Origin: Chloroflexota bacterium
Lineage (GTDB): Bacteria > Chloroflexota > Dormibacteria > Dormibacterales > Dormibacteraceae
Reading direction: 5' to 3'
DNA: 5,977 nt
NCBI GenBank assembly: GCA_005880345.1
Contig: VBGE01000173.1
Coordinates: 1 to 5,977 of the forward strand
Positions within the stretch are counted from its first letter, which is position 1. Each line of letters begins with the position of its first letter. The notes under the pieces were generated by a model. It was given only the letters and a program-made list of their open reading frames with translations. It searched no databases and was not told the DNA's origin. The position numbers and the translations under genes were made by a program. Shown here piece after piece: positions 1 to 5,239 of this stretch.

Positions 1-635
1 TTGAAAGCGGGGTGGATCGGGGCCTCGGTCGTCGCCAGGAACCGCGTGCCCATGAGCACGCCGGCAGCGCCTAGCGCCAGCATCGCCGCGAGGCCGCGGC
101 CGTCCGCTACCCCACCAGCCGCCAGCACAGGCACCGGCGCGACCGCTGTGGCCACGGCGGGAACGATGACCGCGGTGCCCATCAGTCCGATGTGCCCGCC
201 GCCGTCCGTCCCTTGGGCGACGATCACGTCGGCGCCGGCCTCGGCCGCTTTGACGGCGTCCGCCACGGCCGGGACCATGTGGATCACCTTGATTCCACGG
301 TCGTGTGCGCGGTCGAAGATGGCTTTGAGGTCCTGGGCGTCACCCGGCCACGCTGTGGAGAGGACGGCGGGCTGGGCGTCGAGCGCCAGGTCGATCTCGT
401 CGTCGCTCATGAAGTTGAGCAGCACGTTCAGGCCGAATGGGCCTTCGGTGGCGGCGCGAACTGCGCCGACGAGCTCGCGCAGGCGGTCTGGCGGCGCGTC
501 GCTGACGCCGAGGATGCCCAGGCCGCCCGCGTTGGTGACCGCGGCGACCAGCTCCGGCGATGTGCCGGGGCTCATGCCGGCGAGCACGATCGGGTGCTCA
601 ATCCCCAGGAGCCGGGTGAAGCTGGTCTTGATCAC
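1..635 (-). CDS. Nitronate monooxygenase-like FMN protein (2-nitropropane dioxygenase family), 3' part missing
   Basis: This is an FMN-dependent TIM-barrel enzyme expected to oxidise alkyl nitronates in the cytoplasm. About 211 residues are visible and the frame stays open at the left edge, so the C-terminus lies outside. The N-terminus IKTSFTRLLGIEHPIV is followed by LAGMSPGTSPELVAAV and AGGLGILG (about 18-43), the usual first strands of the family. AQGTDGGGHIG (about 140-150) holds the putative catalytic His148, and AAGGVADGR (172-180) is the FMN phosphate loop. GTRFLATTEAPIHPAF (196-211) is a family signature. I chose GTG at 635 because an in-frame TGA lies at 648-650 and GTG-ATC-AAG starts exactly where homologues start. 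The ribosome site is weak (GAGATG about 11 nt upstream). It lies 49 bp downstream of the kinase/membrane-helix pair and may be co-transcribed. The family also includes FabK-type enoyl reductases, so the substrate is uncertain. Confidence 0.9.
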   Translation of the reverse strand, partial: MIKTSFTRLLGIEHPIVLAGMSPGTSPELVAAVTNAGGLGILGVSDAPPDRLRELVGAVRAATEGPFGLNVLLNFMSDDEIDLALDAQPAVLSTAWPGDAQDLKAIFDRAHDRGIKVIHMVPAVADAVKAAEAGADVIVAQGTDGGGHIGLMGTAVIVPAVATAVAPVPVLAAGGVADGRGLAAMLALGAAGVLMGTRFLATTEAPIHPAF

Positions 636-684
636 CGGCGCGTCATCTCAGTCACGAGGTCGCGCCTGCTCGCAGGGATTTCAA

Positions 685-903
685 CTAGCGGATCAGGCTG
701 ATCCCCAGCACCCCCGCCGTCGCCAGCAGCAGCACCAGCACGCCCAGAGTGCTCAGACAGCTCGCCGACTTCCTGGCGGCCGGCTTGGCCGGAGGCGTGG
801 GGTTGTACACGACGTGAGCCTGCGGGATCGCCGATGTCGGCTGCGCGATGGCGATGCCGATGGGTGTGGATGGGCTCATCGCGGGCGACGCCTGGGGCAC
901 CAT
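685..903 (-). CDS. Small proline-rich protein with C-terminal membrane helix; possible detached tail of the kinase
   Basis: The ORF has 72 codons and matches no family I recognise. Residues 1-45 are rich in Pro, Ala and Ser. A basic patch, KPAARKSAS (about 40-48), comes just before one hydrophobic helix of about 20 residues (LGVLVLLLATAGVLGISLI), and the chain stops straight after it. This is the layout of a tail-anchored protein with the N-terminus in the cytoplasm. The ATG at 903 has no convincing Shine-Dalgarno sequence. The frame is the same as the upstream kinase: eight codons (TAG plus seven sense codons) separate the kinase's last sense codon from this ATG. It could be a separate protein made by reinitiation, a stop readthrough extension, or the linker and anchor of a kinase broken by a nonsense change or base-call error. 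The overlapping frame at 632-952 gives an Arg/Gly/His-rich, unnatural protein and is less likely. Confidence 0.55.
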   Translation of the reverse strand: MVPQASPAMSPSTPIGIAIAQPTSAIPQAHVVYNPTPPAKPAARKSASCLSTLGVLVLLLATAGVLGISLIR

Positions 904-924
904 CCGCGACAGGTCCGCGCCCGG

Positions 925-1974
925 CTAGAGGCTTTGTCGCCAGCCTAGACACATCTGGTCCGCCACGCGCGACATCGCCACGTCGAACTCCTGTCCTGTC
1001 TGGAAACGCTCCTCCGGCCGCTTGGCCAGCGCCTTGAGGATGATCTGCTCGAGCTCTGGGTTGAGGCCGGGCTGAAAAACGGAGGGCGGCTTGGGCGGGG
1101 CCTGTACATGCTTGGCCATGAGGGTGAATGGCCCGTCAAGGTCGCTCGCGCTGAAGGGAGGCTGGCCGGCCACCAGCTCGTAGAACATGATCCCGGCCGA
1201 ATAGATGTCGCTCCGTCCGTCGACCTTGCTGGACGCAACCTGCTCCGGCGACATGTATTGCGGCGTGCCGACCGTCGTACCGGTCTTGGTCGCGGTGCCG
1301 CCGACTCCGGTGTCATCCATGAGCCGCGCAATGCCGAAGTCGGCGACCTTGACCATGCCCTCGTCCGCAATGAGCACGTTCTCCGGCTTCATGTCGCGGT
1401 GGACGATGGCGTGGCGGTGGGCGTAATCCAGCGCCTGCAGCACGCCGTGCATGACGGCGAACACCTGCGGCGGCGGTATCGGTCCGTGGTTCATCCACTC
1501 ACGCAGCGAGCGCCCACGGACGAACTCGAGGACCAGGTAGTTGACGTTCCCCTGCAGCTCCATGTCGTGGACCTGGACAAGGTTCGGGTGGCTGGTCCGG
1601 GCCATGACCTGCGCCTCCTGAAGGAAGCGCTTCAAGGCGACCGGGTCGGCCGACTGGATCAGCTCCTTGATCGCGACCTCACGGCCGAGGCCGGGCTGCT
1701 CGGCGAGGTAGACAGCACCCATCCCGCCACGGCCGAGCTCGCTCTTGACGCGGTACTTGCCGATGTAGTGCTCGCCGGGGATCTTCGGCGGAGTCGTAAT
1801 CGAAGCGATTGGCGGCGGCGGCACGGTGGCCGGCGGGACCGGGATGAGGCGCATCGTCGCCCCGATGTCCGAGGCCGGTCCGTGCTCAGGCCGGCTGTCC
1901 GATTCGGGCGCCGGCGCCCATGCCGGCGTGGGCGGCTGTGGCGAGGATTTTGGCGGTTGACCGGAATCGGTCAT
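925..1974 (-). CDS. Hanks-type (PknB-like) serine/threonine protein kinase
   Basis: This 349-residue protein should transfer ATP phosphate to Ser/Thr of cellular proteins. Residues 1-70 are a disordered Pro-rich leader containing VPPPP. The kinase domain follows: glycine loop GRGGMG (81-86), ATP lysine in VAIKE (K103), catalytic loop HRDMKPEN (192-199, Asp194), DFG (212-214), a Thr-rich activation loop (TATKTGTTVGT, about 227-237), the P+1 stretch GTPQYMSPEQ (236-245), Asp256 in SDIYSAG and the late Arg323 in RPEERF. All key residues are present, so it should be active. No PASTA or other sensor domain is present in this frame. A TAG ends the frame soon after the catalytic domain, and the same frame then continues into a proline-rich linker and membrane helix at 685-903. 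An in-frame TAG eleven bases upstream makes ATG 1974 the earliest start. It has no good ribosome site. It is divergent from the DUF4870-like gene at 2086. Confidence 0.95.
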   Translation of the reverse strand: MTDSGQPPKSSPQPPTPAWAPAPESDSRPEHGPASDIGATMRLIPVPPATVPPPPIASITTPPKIPGEHYIGKYRVKSELGRGGMGAVYLAEQPGLGREVAIKELIQSADPVALKRFLQEAQVMARTSHPNLVQVHDMELQGNVNYLVLEFVRGRSLREWMNHGPIPPPQVFAVMHGVLQALDYAHRHAIVHRDMKPENVLIADEGMVKVADFGIARLMDDTGVGGTATKTGTTVGTPQYMSPEQVASSKVDGRSDIYSAGIMFYELVAGQPPFSASDLDGPFTLMAKHVQAPPKPPSVFQPGLNPELEQIILKALAKRPEERFQTGQEFDVAMSRVADQMCLGWRQSL

Positions 1975-1983
1975 CGTGCGGCG

Positions 1984-1989
1984 AGCCTA
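1984..1989 (-). promoter_or_regulatory. Possible -10 element for the kinase gene
   Basis: TAGGCT on the minus strand fits a TANNNT -10 hexamer. It ends 9 nt before the kinase ATG at 1974, so a transcript would be leaderless or nearly so, which agrees with the poor ribosome site. No convincing -35 is seen. The 111-bp divergent spacer (1975-2085) also holds a GGGAGGTGA ribosome-site-like string about 25-33 nt before the kinase ATG, too far away to serve that start. Confidence 0.25.
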
Positions 1990-2040
1990 ACAGAGTCTTT
2001 TCACCTCCCATCGGGTATGGCGTTTTGCGGTCCCTGCCCC

Positions 2041-2046
2041 GATAAT
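2041..2046 (+). promoter_or_regulatory. Possible -10 element for the DUF4870-like gene
   Basis: GATAAT lies 39 nt before the ATG at 2086. That allows a transcript start near 2053 and a leader of about 33 nt carrying the Shine-Dalgarno sequence. No good -35 is seen 16-18 bp upstream. The surrounding bases closely match the GATAAT region before the gene at 5268, which supports a functional element. Confidence 0.35.
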
Positions 2047-2069
2047 CTGGCGCGCAGCAGCCACTCAAC

Positions 2070-2077
2070 AGGAGGAG
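2070..2077 (+). promoter_or_regulatory. Strong Shine-Dalgarno site for the DUF4870-like gene
   Basis: AGGAGGAG stands 8 nt before the ATG at 2086 and fixes that start. It is the best ribosome-binding site in the window. Most other genes here have weak sites or none. Confidence 0.85.
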
Positions 2078-2085
2078 ATTGATCG

Positions 2086-2508
2086 ATGTCGCAAATGCCC
2101 CCACCGCCGCCCAGCCAGCCGGCACAGCCGCCGATGGGCGGAGCTCCGAGCGCCGTCGGAGGCAACAAGAACCTCTACACCATCCTCGCCTGGGCGCTCT
2201 TCCCACCCATCGGCAGCCTGATCTTTCTGTTCGTCGGCAAGGACGACCCCGACGTCAAGCACAACGCCGCGGCGGCCACGGTCATTCACGGAGCGGCCCT
2301 GATCGTCTACATAATCCTCATCATCCTGTCCGCGGTCACGCTCGGACTGCTGACCCCGCTCTTGTTCGTCTGGTACGCGTTGTGGTTCATCGCGTGGGTG
2401 GTCGGCCTGGTTCTCGCGCTGCAGGCCAACGGCGCCCGCGTCCAGTTCCCCGTGGTGGGAGCCATGGCCGAGAAGTACGTGCCCATGGTCGAAGGCTGGG
2501 CGAAGTAA
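2086..2508 (+). CDS. DUF4870-like small multi-pass membrane protein
   Basis: This 140-residue protein lies in the cytoplasmic membrane; the molecular function of the family is unknown. Residues 1-29 are a flexible Pro/Gly-rich leader that begins with five consecutive prolines (5-9), a stretch likely to need EF-P for translation. Predicted membrane helices lie at about 30-50, 63-88 and 90-112. The polar loop GKDDPDVKHNAAAA (51-64) and the tail ALQANGARVQFPVVGAMAEK (111-130) fit the DUF4870/Tic20-like pattern: a charged segment with His and Ala after helix 1, then an A-x-N-G-x(4)-P motif after helix 3. The start is set by the strong AGGAGGAG site. The gene is monocistronic, ends at a hairpin terminator 14 bp downstream, and is divergent from the Ser/Thr kinase. 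I assigned the family from memory of its pattern, not from a search. Confidence 0.85.
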   Translation: MSQMPPPPPSQPAQPPMGGAPSAVGGNKNLYTILAWALFPPIGSLIFLFVGKDDPDVKHNAAAATVIHGAALIVYIILIILSAVTLGLLTPLLFVWYALWFIAWVVGLVLALQANGARVQFPVVGAMAEKYVPMVEGWAK

Positions 2509-2797
2509 CCCTCTGATTTTCAAAAGGCCTCGCCTCCGGGCGGGGCCTTTTTCTTTGCCGGCGGCTACTCCTCTTCCGCCTAGCGGTGGCCTCGGCGCGC
2601 ACTGACGCGAGCTGGTAGCGGAGGCGCTCGATCTCTTCCAGCATCTCCTTGACGCGCGGGTCCGGGCCGCCGGAGCTGTTGGCAGAGGCGTCGGCCAGCT
2701 CGATCTTGAGGCGCTCGACCGCGACCTTCAGCTCGCGGCGCTCGGCCAGGAGCTGCTGGACGAGCGAGTCAGACGGCCTGGTCGGCTCTTTCGACAT
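2387..2797 (-). CDS. Small coiled-coil protein with doubtful C-terminus
   Basis: The frame has 136 codons, but only about the first 72 look like protein. Residues 10-38 and 48-71 are highly charged Leu/Ile heptad-like segments (SLVQQLLAERRELKVAVERL; EMLEEIERLRYQLASVRAEA), so two short coiled-coil helices joined by a Gly/Asn/Pro loop are likely. I recognise no family. The ATG at 2797 overlaps the end of the 98-aa gene by 29 bp, which suggests translational coupling; no clear Shine-Dalgarno sequence is visible. From about residue 83 the frame is encoded by the terminator hairpin and then runs antisense to the last 122 bp of the DUF4870-like gene. There it becomes Arg/Pro/Trp-rich and looks like non-coding translation. 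Two TAG codons at 2580-2582 and 2565-2567, both in one neighbouring frame, would end the protein just before the terminator if one base were gained or lost. The true 3' end is therefore uncertain. Confidence 0.55.
   Translation of the reverse strand: MSKEPTRPSDSLVQQLLAERRELKVAVERLKIELADASANSSGGPDPRVKEMLEEIERLRYQLASVRAEATARRKRSSRRQRKRPRPEARPFENQRVTSPSLRPWARTSRPWLPPRGTGRGRRWPAAREPGRPPTR
2522..2552 (+). terminator. Strong rho-independent terminator, possibly bidirectional
   Basis: A 13-bp stem pairs AAAAGGCC-T-CGCC (2522-2534) with GGCG-G-GGCCTTTT (2539-2551) across a TCCG loop. It contains one T-G wobble and is followed by a T run (2548-2552). It starts 14 bp after the DUF4870-like stop codon. 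The AAAA on the left arm gives four T on the minus strand, so the hairpin could also stop transcription of the five-gene row arriving from the right, less efficiently. Confidence 0.9.
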
Positions 2798-3065
2798 AGC
2801 GGCAGAGACCCGGCTGAAACTCCCGCAGGCGGAGGTGTTCCATCTCGCCGCGCAGGTAGCGAGCCTTGATGGCGAGGCTGCGTATGCCTTTGGTCTCCTC
2901 GAATGGAAAGCGATACAGCCTCCCCGAGTCGACGAGCAGGCAGACCGAGAGCTTCTCGCCCTCCTTCTCGATCACGTGCTTGTAGCAAGGCACGGTGCGG
3001 CGCGCGATCTCGATCTTCTTGAAGCCCCCTACCCTGCCGGCGAGGACGTCGATGGGGCTGCGCAT
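2769..3065 (-). CDS. Conserved-looking hypothetical protein, 98 aa
   Basis: I do not recognise this protein. The composition is that of a folded cytoplasmic protein: an N-terminal SPIDVLAGRVGGFKKIEI, a probable beta-rich middle (VPCYKHVIEKEGEKLSVCLLVDSGRLYRFPF, positions 26-56) and a basic helical end (SLAIKARYLRGEMEHLRL, 63-80). It has three Cys (27, 42, 88) that form no obvious metal site. There is no signal peptide or membrane helix. ATG 3065 comes 14 bp after the radical SAM stop codon. The frame is open further upstream to 3329, but that part is antisense-like shadow over the radical SAM gene. The 3' end overlaps the coiled-coil gene by 29 bp. Tight packing puts it in the same transcript as the radical SAM gene and so under the same SOS box. 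Confidence 0.75.
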   Translation of the reverse strand: MRSPIDVLAGRVGGFKKIEIARRTVPCYKHVIEKEGEKLSVCLLVDSGRLYRFPFEETKGIRSLAIKARYLRGEMEHLRLREFQPGLCRYVERADQAV

Positions 3066-3079
3066 GGCTCGACTGAATG

Positions 3080-4009
3080 CTAATTGAGCAGGGTCAGCTG
3101 CTCTGGCTCCGGAGGCGGTTTGAGGATGACGCGTCGGCGGTCCGAAACGCCGTGCACGGAGCGCAGCCGGGCAACCTCGCGCATGGTCTTCGCGCCAAAC
3201 ACAGGCGGAAGATAGGCCCGGTCGAGGTAAGCCTTCTCGTATCGCGGCACGAGCTCGGGCCAGTGCCGGTTCAGGACGGCCATGAAGTGCTCGCGCGTCC
3301 CGTCCTTGAGGTGCAGCATGCCCGCCCACAATCCCGTGGCGCCCGCCGCTCGCGCCGCCTTGACGACGGCCTCGAGCTGTTCGGGGCGGTCTGAGAGGCC
3401 GGGCAGAATCGGCGCCATCCCGACACCGACGTCGATGCCCGCGCTCACCAGTTTTTCGATGGCGCGGAGCCTCTGCCGCGGGTGCGCTGTGCCCGGCTCG
3501 GTCTTGCGCCAGACGTCGTCATCCACGGTCGGGATGCTGAACGTGATGTGCAGGTCGGCCCGCCGGGCGAGGTCGGCCAGCACGTCGATGTCGCGGACGA
3601 TCATCGGACCACGCGTGATCATCGCGGTCGGGTTCGCGAATGCGCGGAGCGTTTCGAGGCAGCTGCGCGTCAGCCGGTACTGCCCTTCGGCGGGCTGGTA
3701 CGGGTCGGTCGCCGCGCCGATGACGACGGTTTCCTTGCGCCAGGAGCGCCGCGACAGCTCGCCGCGCAAGACCTCCGCCACGTTGACCTTGACCCGGACC
3801 GTGCGGCCGTAGCGATCGTCGGAGGGCCGATCGGCGCGCAGCTCGAACGCGCGCACGTAGCAGAAGGCGCAGCGGTGCTCGCATCCCGTGTATGGATTCA
3901 GGGACCACGAGAATCCCATGTTCTTGACGGGGTTCAGCGCGGACTTGCACTGGACTTCGACGTATTCGACCTCCGCCAGGCGAGGCTCCACAGCGGCCAT
4001 CCACACCAT
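3080..4009 (-). CDS. SplB-like (Rv2578c-type) radical SAM protein
   Basis: This 309-residue protein uses a [4Fe-4S] cluster and S-adenosylmethionine. SLNPYTGCEHRCAFCYVR (36-53) carries the radical SAM cluster motif C-x3-C-x2-C (Cys43, Cys47, Cys50). Next come TDPYQPAEGQYRLTR (101-115), ITRGPMIVRDIDVLADLARR (131-150), EPGTAHPRQRLRAIEKL (171-187) and GVGMAPILPGLSD (195-207), the ordered signatures of the SplB-related group that includes mycobacterial Rv2578c. The length is typical, and no intein interrupts the Cys motif. The substrate is unknown: the group resembles spore photoproduct lyase, but a DNA-repair role is only inferred. ATG 4009 is the first start. ATG 4000 (residue 4) may be the real one, because a -10-like TATCAT ends 7 nt before it, giving a leaderless message. 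A SOS box lies directly upstream, immediately after the nth stop codon. Confidence 0.93.
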   Translation of the reverse strand: MVWMAAVEPRLAEVEYVEVQCKSALNPVKNMGFSWSLNPYTGCEHRCAFCYVRAFELRADRPSDDRYGRTVRVKVNVAEVLRGELSRRSWRKETVVIGAATDPYQPAEGQYRLTRSCLETLRAFANPTAMITRGPMIVRDIDVLADLARRADLHITFSIPTVDDDVWRKTEPGTAHPRQRLRAIEKLVSAGIDVGVGMAPILPGLSDRPEQLEAVVKAARAAGATGLWAGMLHLKDGTREHFMAVLNRHWPELVPRYEKAYLDRAYLPPVFGAKTMREVARLRSVHGVSDRRRVILKPPPEPEQLTLLN

Positions 4010-4035
4010 GATAGAACAAATGTTCTACGTGACTA
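4008..4035 (-). promoter_or_regulatory. Predicted promoter of the radical SAM gene, overlapping the SOS box
   Basis: On the minus strand, TAGTCA (4035-4030, four of six matches to TTGACA) and TATCAT (4013-4008) are 16 bp apart. The next 7 bases lead exactly to ATG 4000, which would be the first base of the transcript. The -35 overlaps the nth stop codon. The SOS box occupies most of the spacer. Confidence 0.5.
4012..4027. promoter_or_regulatory. SOS box (predicted LexA operator)
   Basis: The sequence TAGAACAAATGTTCTA is an inverted repeat with perfect 7-bp arms around two bases. Its core GAAC-AAAT-GTTC matches the Bacillus/actinobacterial LexA consensus GAAC-RNRY-GTTC at every position. It lies between the nth stop codon (4033) and the radical SAM start (4009). 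It fills the spacer of the predicted promoter, where bound LexA would block RNA polymerase. I saw no second copy in the window. Confidence 0.8.
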
Positions 4036-4749
4036 GCGGGTCAGCTTGATGTCGCTGCCTGGCGCCTCGCCGATCGGGCGGCCCTTGCGCAGCCGCCGAT
4101 TTGGACGTGCCAATGACGATGGACAAAAGTCGTTCAAGGCGCATTCGCCACACCGCGGCTGACGCGCATCGCATATGCGCCGCCCATGCAGGATCAGCCG
4201 CAGCGAGAGAGCCGTCCATTCCTCCGGCGGCACCATCGACGTCACCTGGAACTCGATCTTCACCGGGTCCTTCGTCTGGACCAGGCCGATCCGGTTCGTG
4301 AGGCGGATGACGTGAGTGTCCACGGCGAACCCCGGGATGCCAAATCCCGCGCCGAGGATCACGTTGGCCGTCTTGCGACCGATCCCCGGAATCTTCGTCA
4401 GCTCGTCCATCGTCCGAGGCACCTCGCCGCCGAACAGGTCGACGAGCGCACGGCTCGCGGCAATGATCCGCTGGGTTTTGGCGCGGAAGAATCCCGTGGG
4501 CTTGATCAGCCGTTCGACCTCGGCCGGGTCCGCGGCGGCCAGGTCGATCGGGGTCGGGTAGCGCCGAAACAGCTCCGGTGTCACCAGGTTCACGGACCGG
4601 TCGGTGGTCTGGGCCGACAGGATGGTCGCGATCAGCAGCTCGAACGCGTTCTTGTGCGCGAGCTCCGTGACCGCCGGATACAGCTCGCGCAATCGCTCCA
4701 CCGTCAGCTTCGCGCGCACCCTCGCGCCGCGCGGCGGCGGCGGAGTCAT
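4033..4749 (-). CDS. nth: Endonuclease III (DNA glycosylase/AP lyase)
   Basis: This bifunctional base-excision repair enzyme removes oxidised pyrimidines and cuts the abasic strand. Numbered from ATG 4749 (238 residues), the core runs AFELLIATILSAQTTD (35-50), helix-hairpin-helix LTKIPGIGRKTA (117-128) with catalytic Lys126, and catalytic Asp144 in VDTHV. The [4Fe-4S] loop is C-x6-C-x2-C-x5-C (Cys193, 200, 203, 209). All active-site and cluster residues are intact. The start is uncertain: the frame is open to TTG 4779 (248 residues, 14-bp overlap with the upstream gene), ATG 4749 leaves a 16-bp gap, and neither has a good ribosome site. Homology proper begins only near residue 15. The Arg-rich tail after the cluster (about 210-238) is longer than in the 211-residue E. 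coli enzyme. The stop codon abuts the SOS box of the next gene. Confidence 0.95.
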   Translation of the reverse strand: MTPPPPRGARVRAKLTVERLRELYPAVTELAHKNAFELLIATILSAQTTDRSVNLVTPELFRRYPTPIDLAAADPAEVERLIKPTGFFRAKTQRIIAASRALVDLFGGEVPRTMDELTKIPGIGRKTANVILGAGFGIPGFAVDTHVIRLTNRIGLVQTKDPVKIEFQVTSMVPPEEWTALSLRLILHGRRICDARQPRCGECALNDFCPSSLARPNRRLRKGRPIGEAPGSDIKLTR

Positions 4750-4765
4750 CCAGGACTTCTTGGGT

Positions 4766-5239
4766 TTAGGAGGAGCCAAGCAGTCTGCGTGCCACGGCAG
4801 CGACCTGCGTTCCGTCCGCCCTTCCCGCCAGGCGCGTCGTGGCCGCCTTCATGACGAGGCCGAATCCCTTGGGCCCTTCCGGCTTCACTTCGGCGATGAC
4901 CGCGCGCACCGCGGATTCGATCTCCTGCTCGCTCATCGTCGCGGGCAGGTAGCGCCGCAAGACCGCCATTTCGGCTTCCTCCCGACGCGCCGAGTCGTCG
5001 CGGCCGGCCTTGCGATAGAGGTCAATGGCCTCCTCGCGGCGCTTCACCTCCTTCCGGGCGACCCGCAGCACCAGCTCGTCGTCGATCTGGCCACCCGCCG
5101 ATCCCTCTTTGCTCGCGCGGACGAGCTCGCTCTTCAGCAGCGAGAGAGTGTCCAGGCCAACCTCGTCGCGCTGCATTCGCGCGTTGACCATGTCGGACTG
5201 GATGCGTTCGTAAAGCGCCACCATTCGCGATTGTTTCAT
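4766..5239 (-). CDS. YqeY-like protein (GatB/YqeY domain)
   Basis: This 157-residue cytoplasmic protein resembles the C-terminal domain of the GatB subunit of the tRNA amidotransferase. Free-standing YqeY proteins are thought to interact with tRNA-related targets, but their job is not established. The order of motifs fits the family: an N-terminal helix LYERIQSDMVNARMQRDEVGLDTLSLLKSEL (9-39), KEVKRREEAIDLYRKAGRDD (63-82), EEAEMAVLRRYLPATMSEQEI (87-107) and GPKGFGLVMKAATTRLAGRADG (122-143). The length is close to the usual 147-150. ATG 5239 is preferred: AGGGA lies 9 nt upstream (5253-5249), and the longer open frame to 5392 is antisense to the divergent gene. ATG 5224 is a weaker alternative. 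It is the first gene of the row that continues into nth. Confidence 0.93.
   Translation of the reverse strand: MKQSRMVALYERIQSDMVNARMQRDEVGLDTLSLLKSELVRASKEGSAGGQIDDELVLRVARKEVKRREEAIDLYRKAGRDDSARREEAEMAVLRRYLPATMSEQEIESAVRAVIAEVKPEGPKGFGLVMKAATTRLAGRADGTQVAAVARRLLGSS

Noticed and set aside
661..684. Small inverted repeat CCTG-CGAG-CAGG between the membrane-helix ORF and the nitronate monooxygenase-like gene
   Set aside because: The stem is only 4 bp with no T run, so it is not a credible terminator or operator.
1..948. Long plus-strand ORF of 315 codons, and a shorter one at 192-701
   Set aside because: They are antisense to the nitronate monooxygenase-like gene and the kinase tail region. 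Their translations are Ala/Arg/Ser-rich with no motifs, while the minus strand gives a clear enzyme.
632..952. 106-codon minus ORF whose TGA overlaps the GTG of the nitronate monooxygenase-like gene (GTGA)
   Set aside because: The overlap is tempting as translational coupling, but the protein is an Arg/Gly/His-rich shadow. The alternative frame at 685-903 gives a sensible membrane-anchor protein.
1108..2082. 324-codon plus-strand ORF opposite the kinase
   Set aside because: The kinase frame holds every catalytic motif. The plus frame is rich in Arg, His, Val and Asp, as expected for a high-GC antisense shadow.
2065..2523. 152-codon minus ORF opposite the DUF4870-like gene
   Set aside because: The composition is shadow-like (Asp/Gln/Arg/Gly), and the plus frame has a strong ribosome site, membrane helices and a terminator.
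3066..3329. N-terminal extension of the 98-aa protein (open to 3329)
   Set aside because: It overlaps the radical SAM gene in another frame and is Ala/Arg/Pro-rich. Protein-like sequence begins at the ATG at 3065, right after the radical SAM stop.
3482..4036. Plus-strand ORF of 184 codons opposite the radical SAM gene
   Set aside because: It is an antisense shadow. The minus strand has the C-x3-C-x2-C motif and ordered family signatures.
4186..4854. 222-codon plus-strand ORF opposite nth, and the overlapping one at 4604-5452
   Set aside because: The nth and yqeY-like genes on the minus strand carry complete family motifs. These plus ORFs show none.
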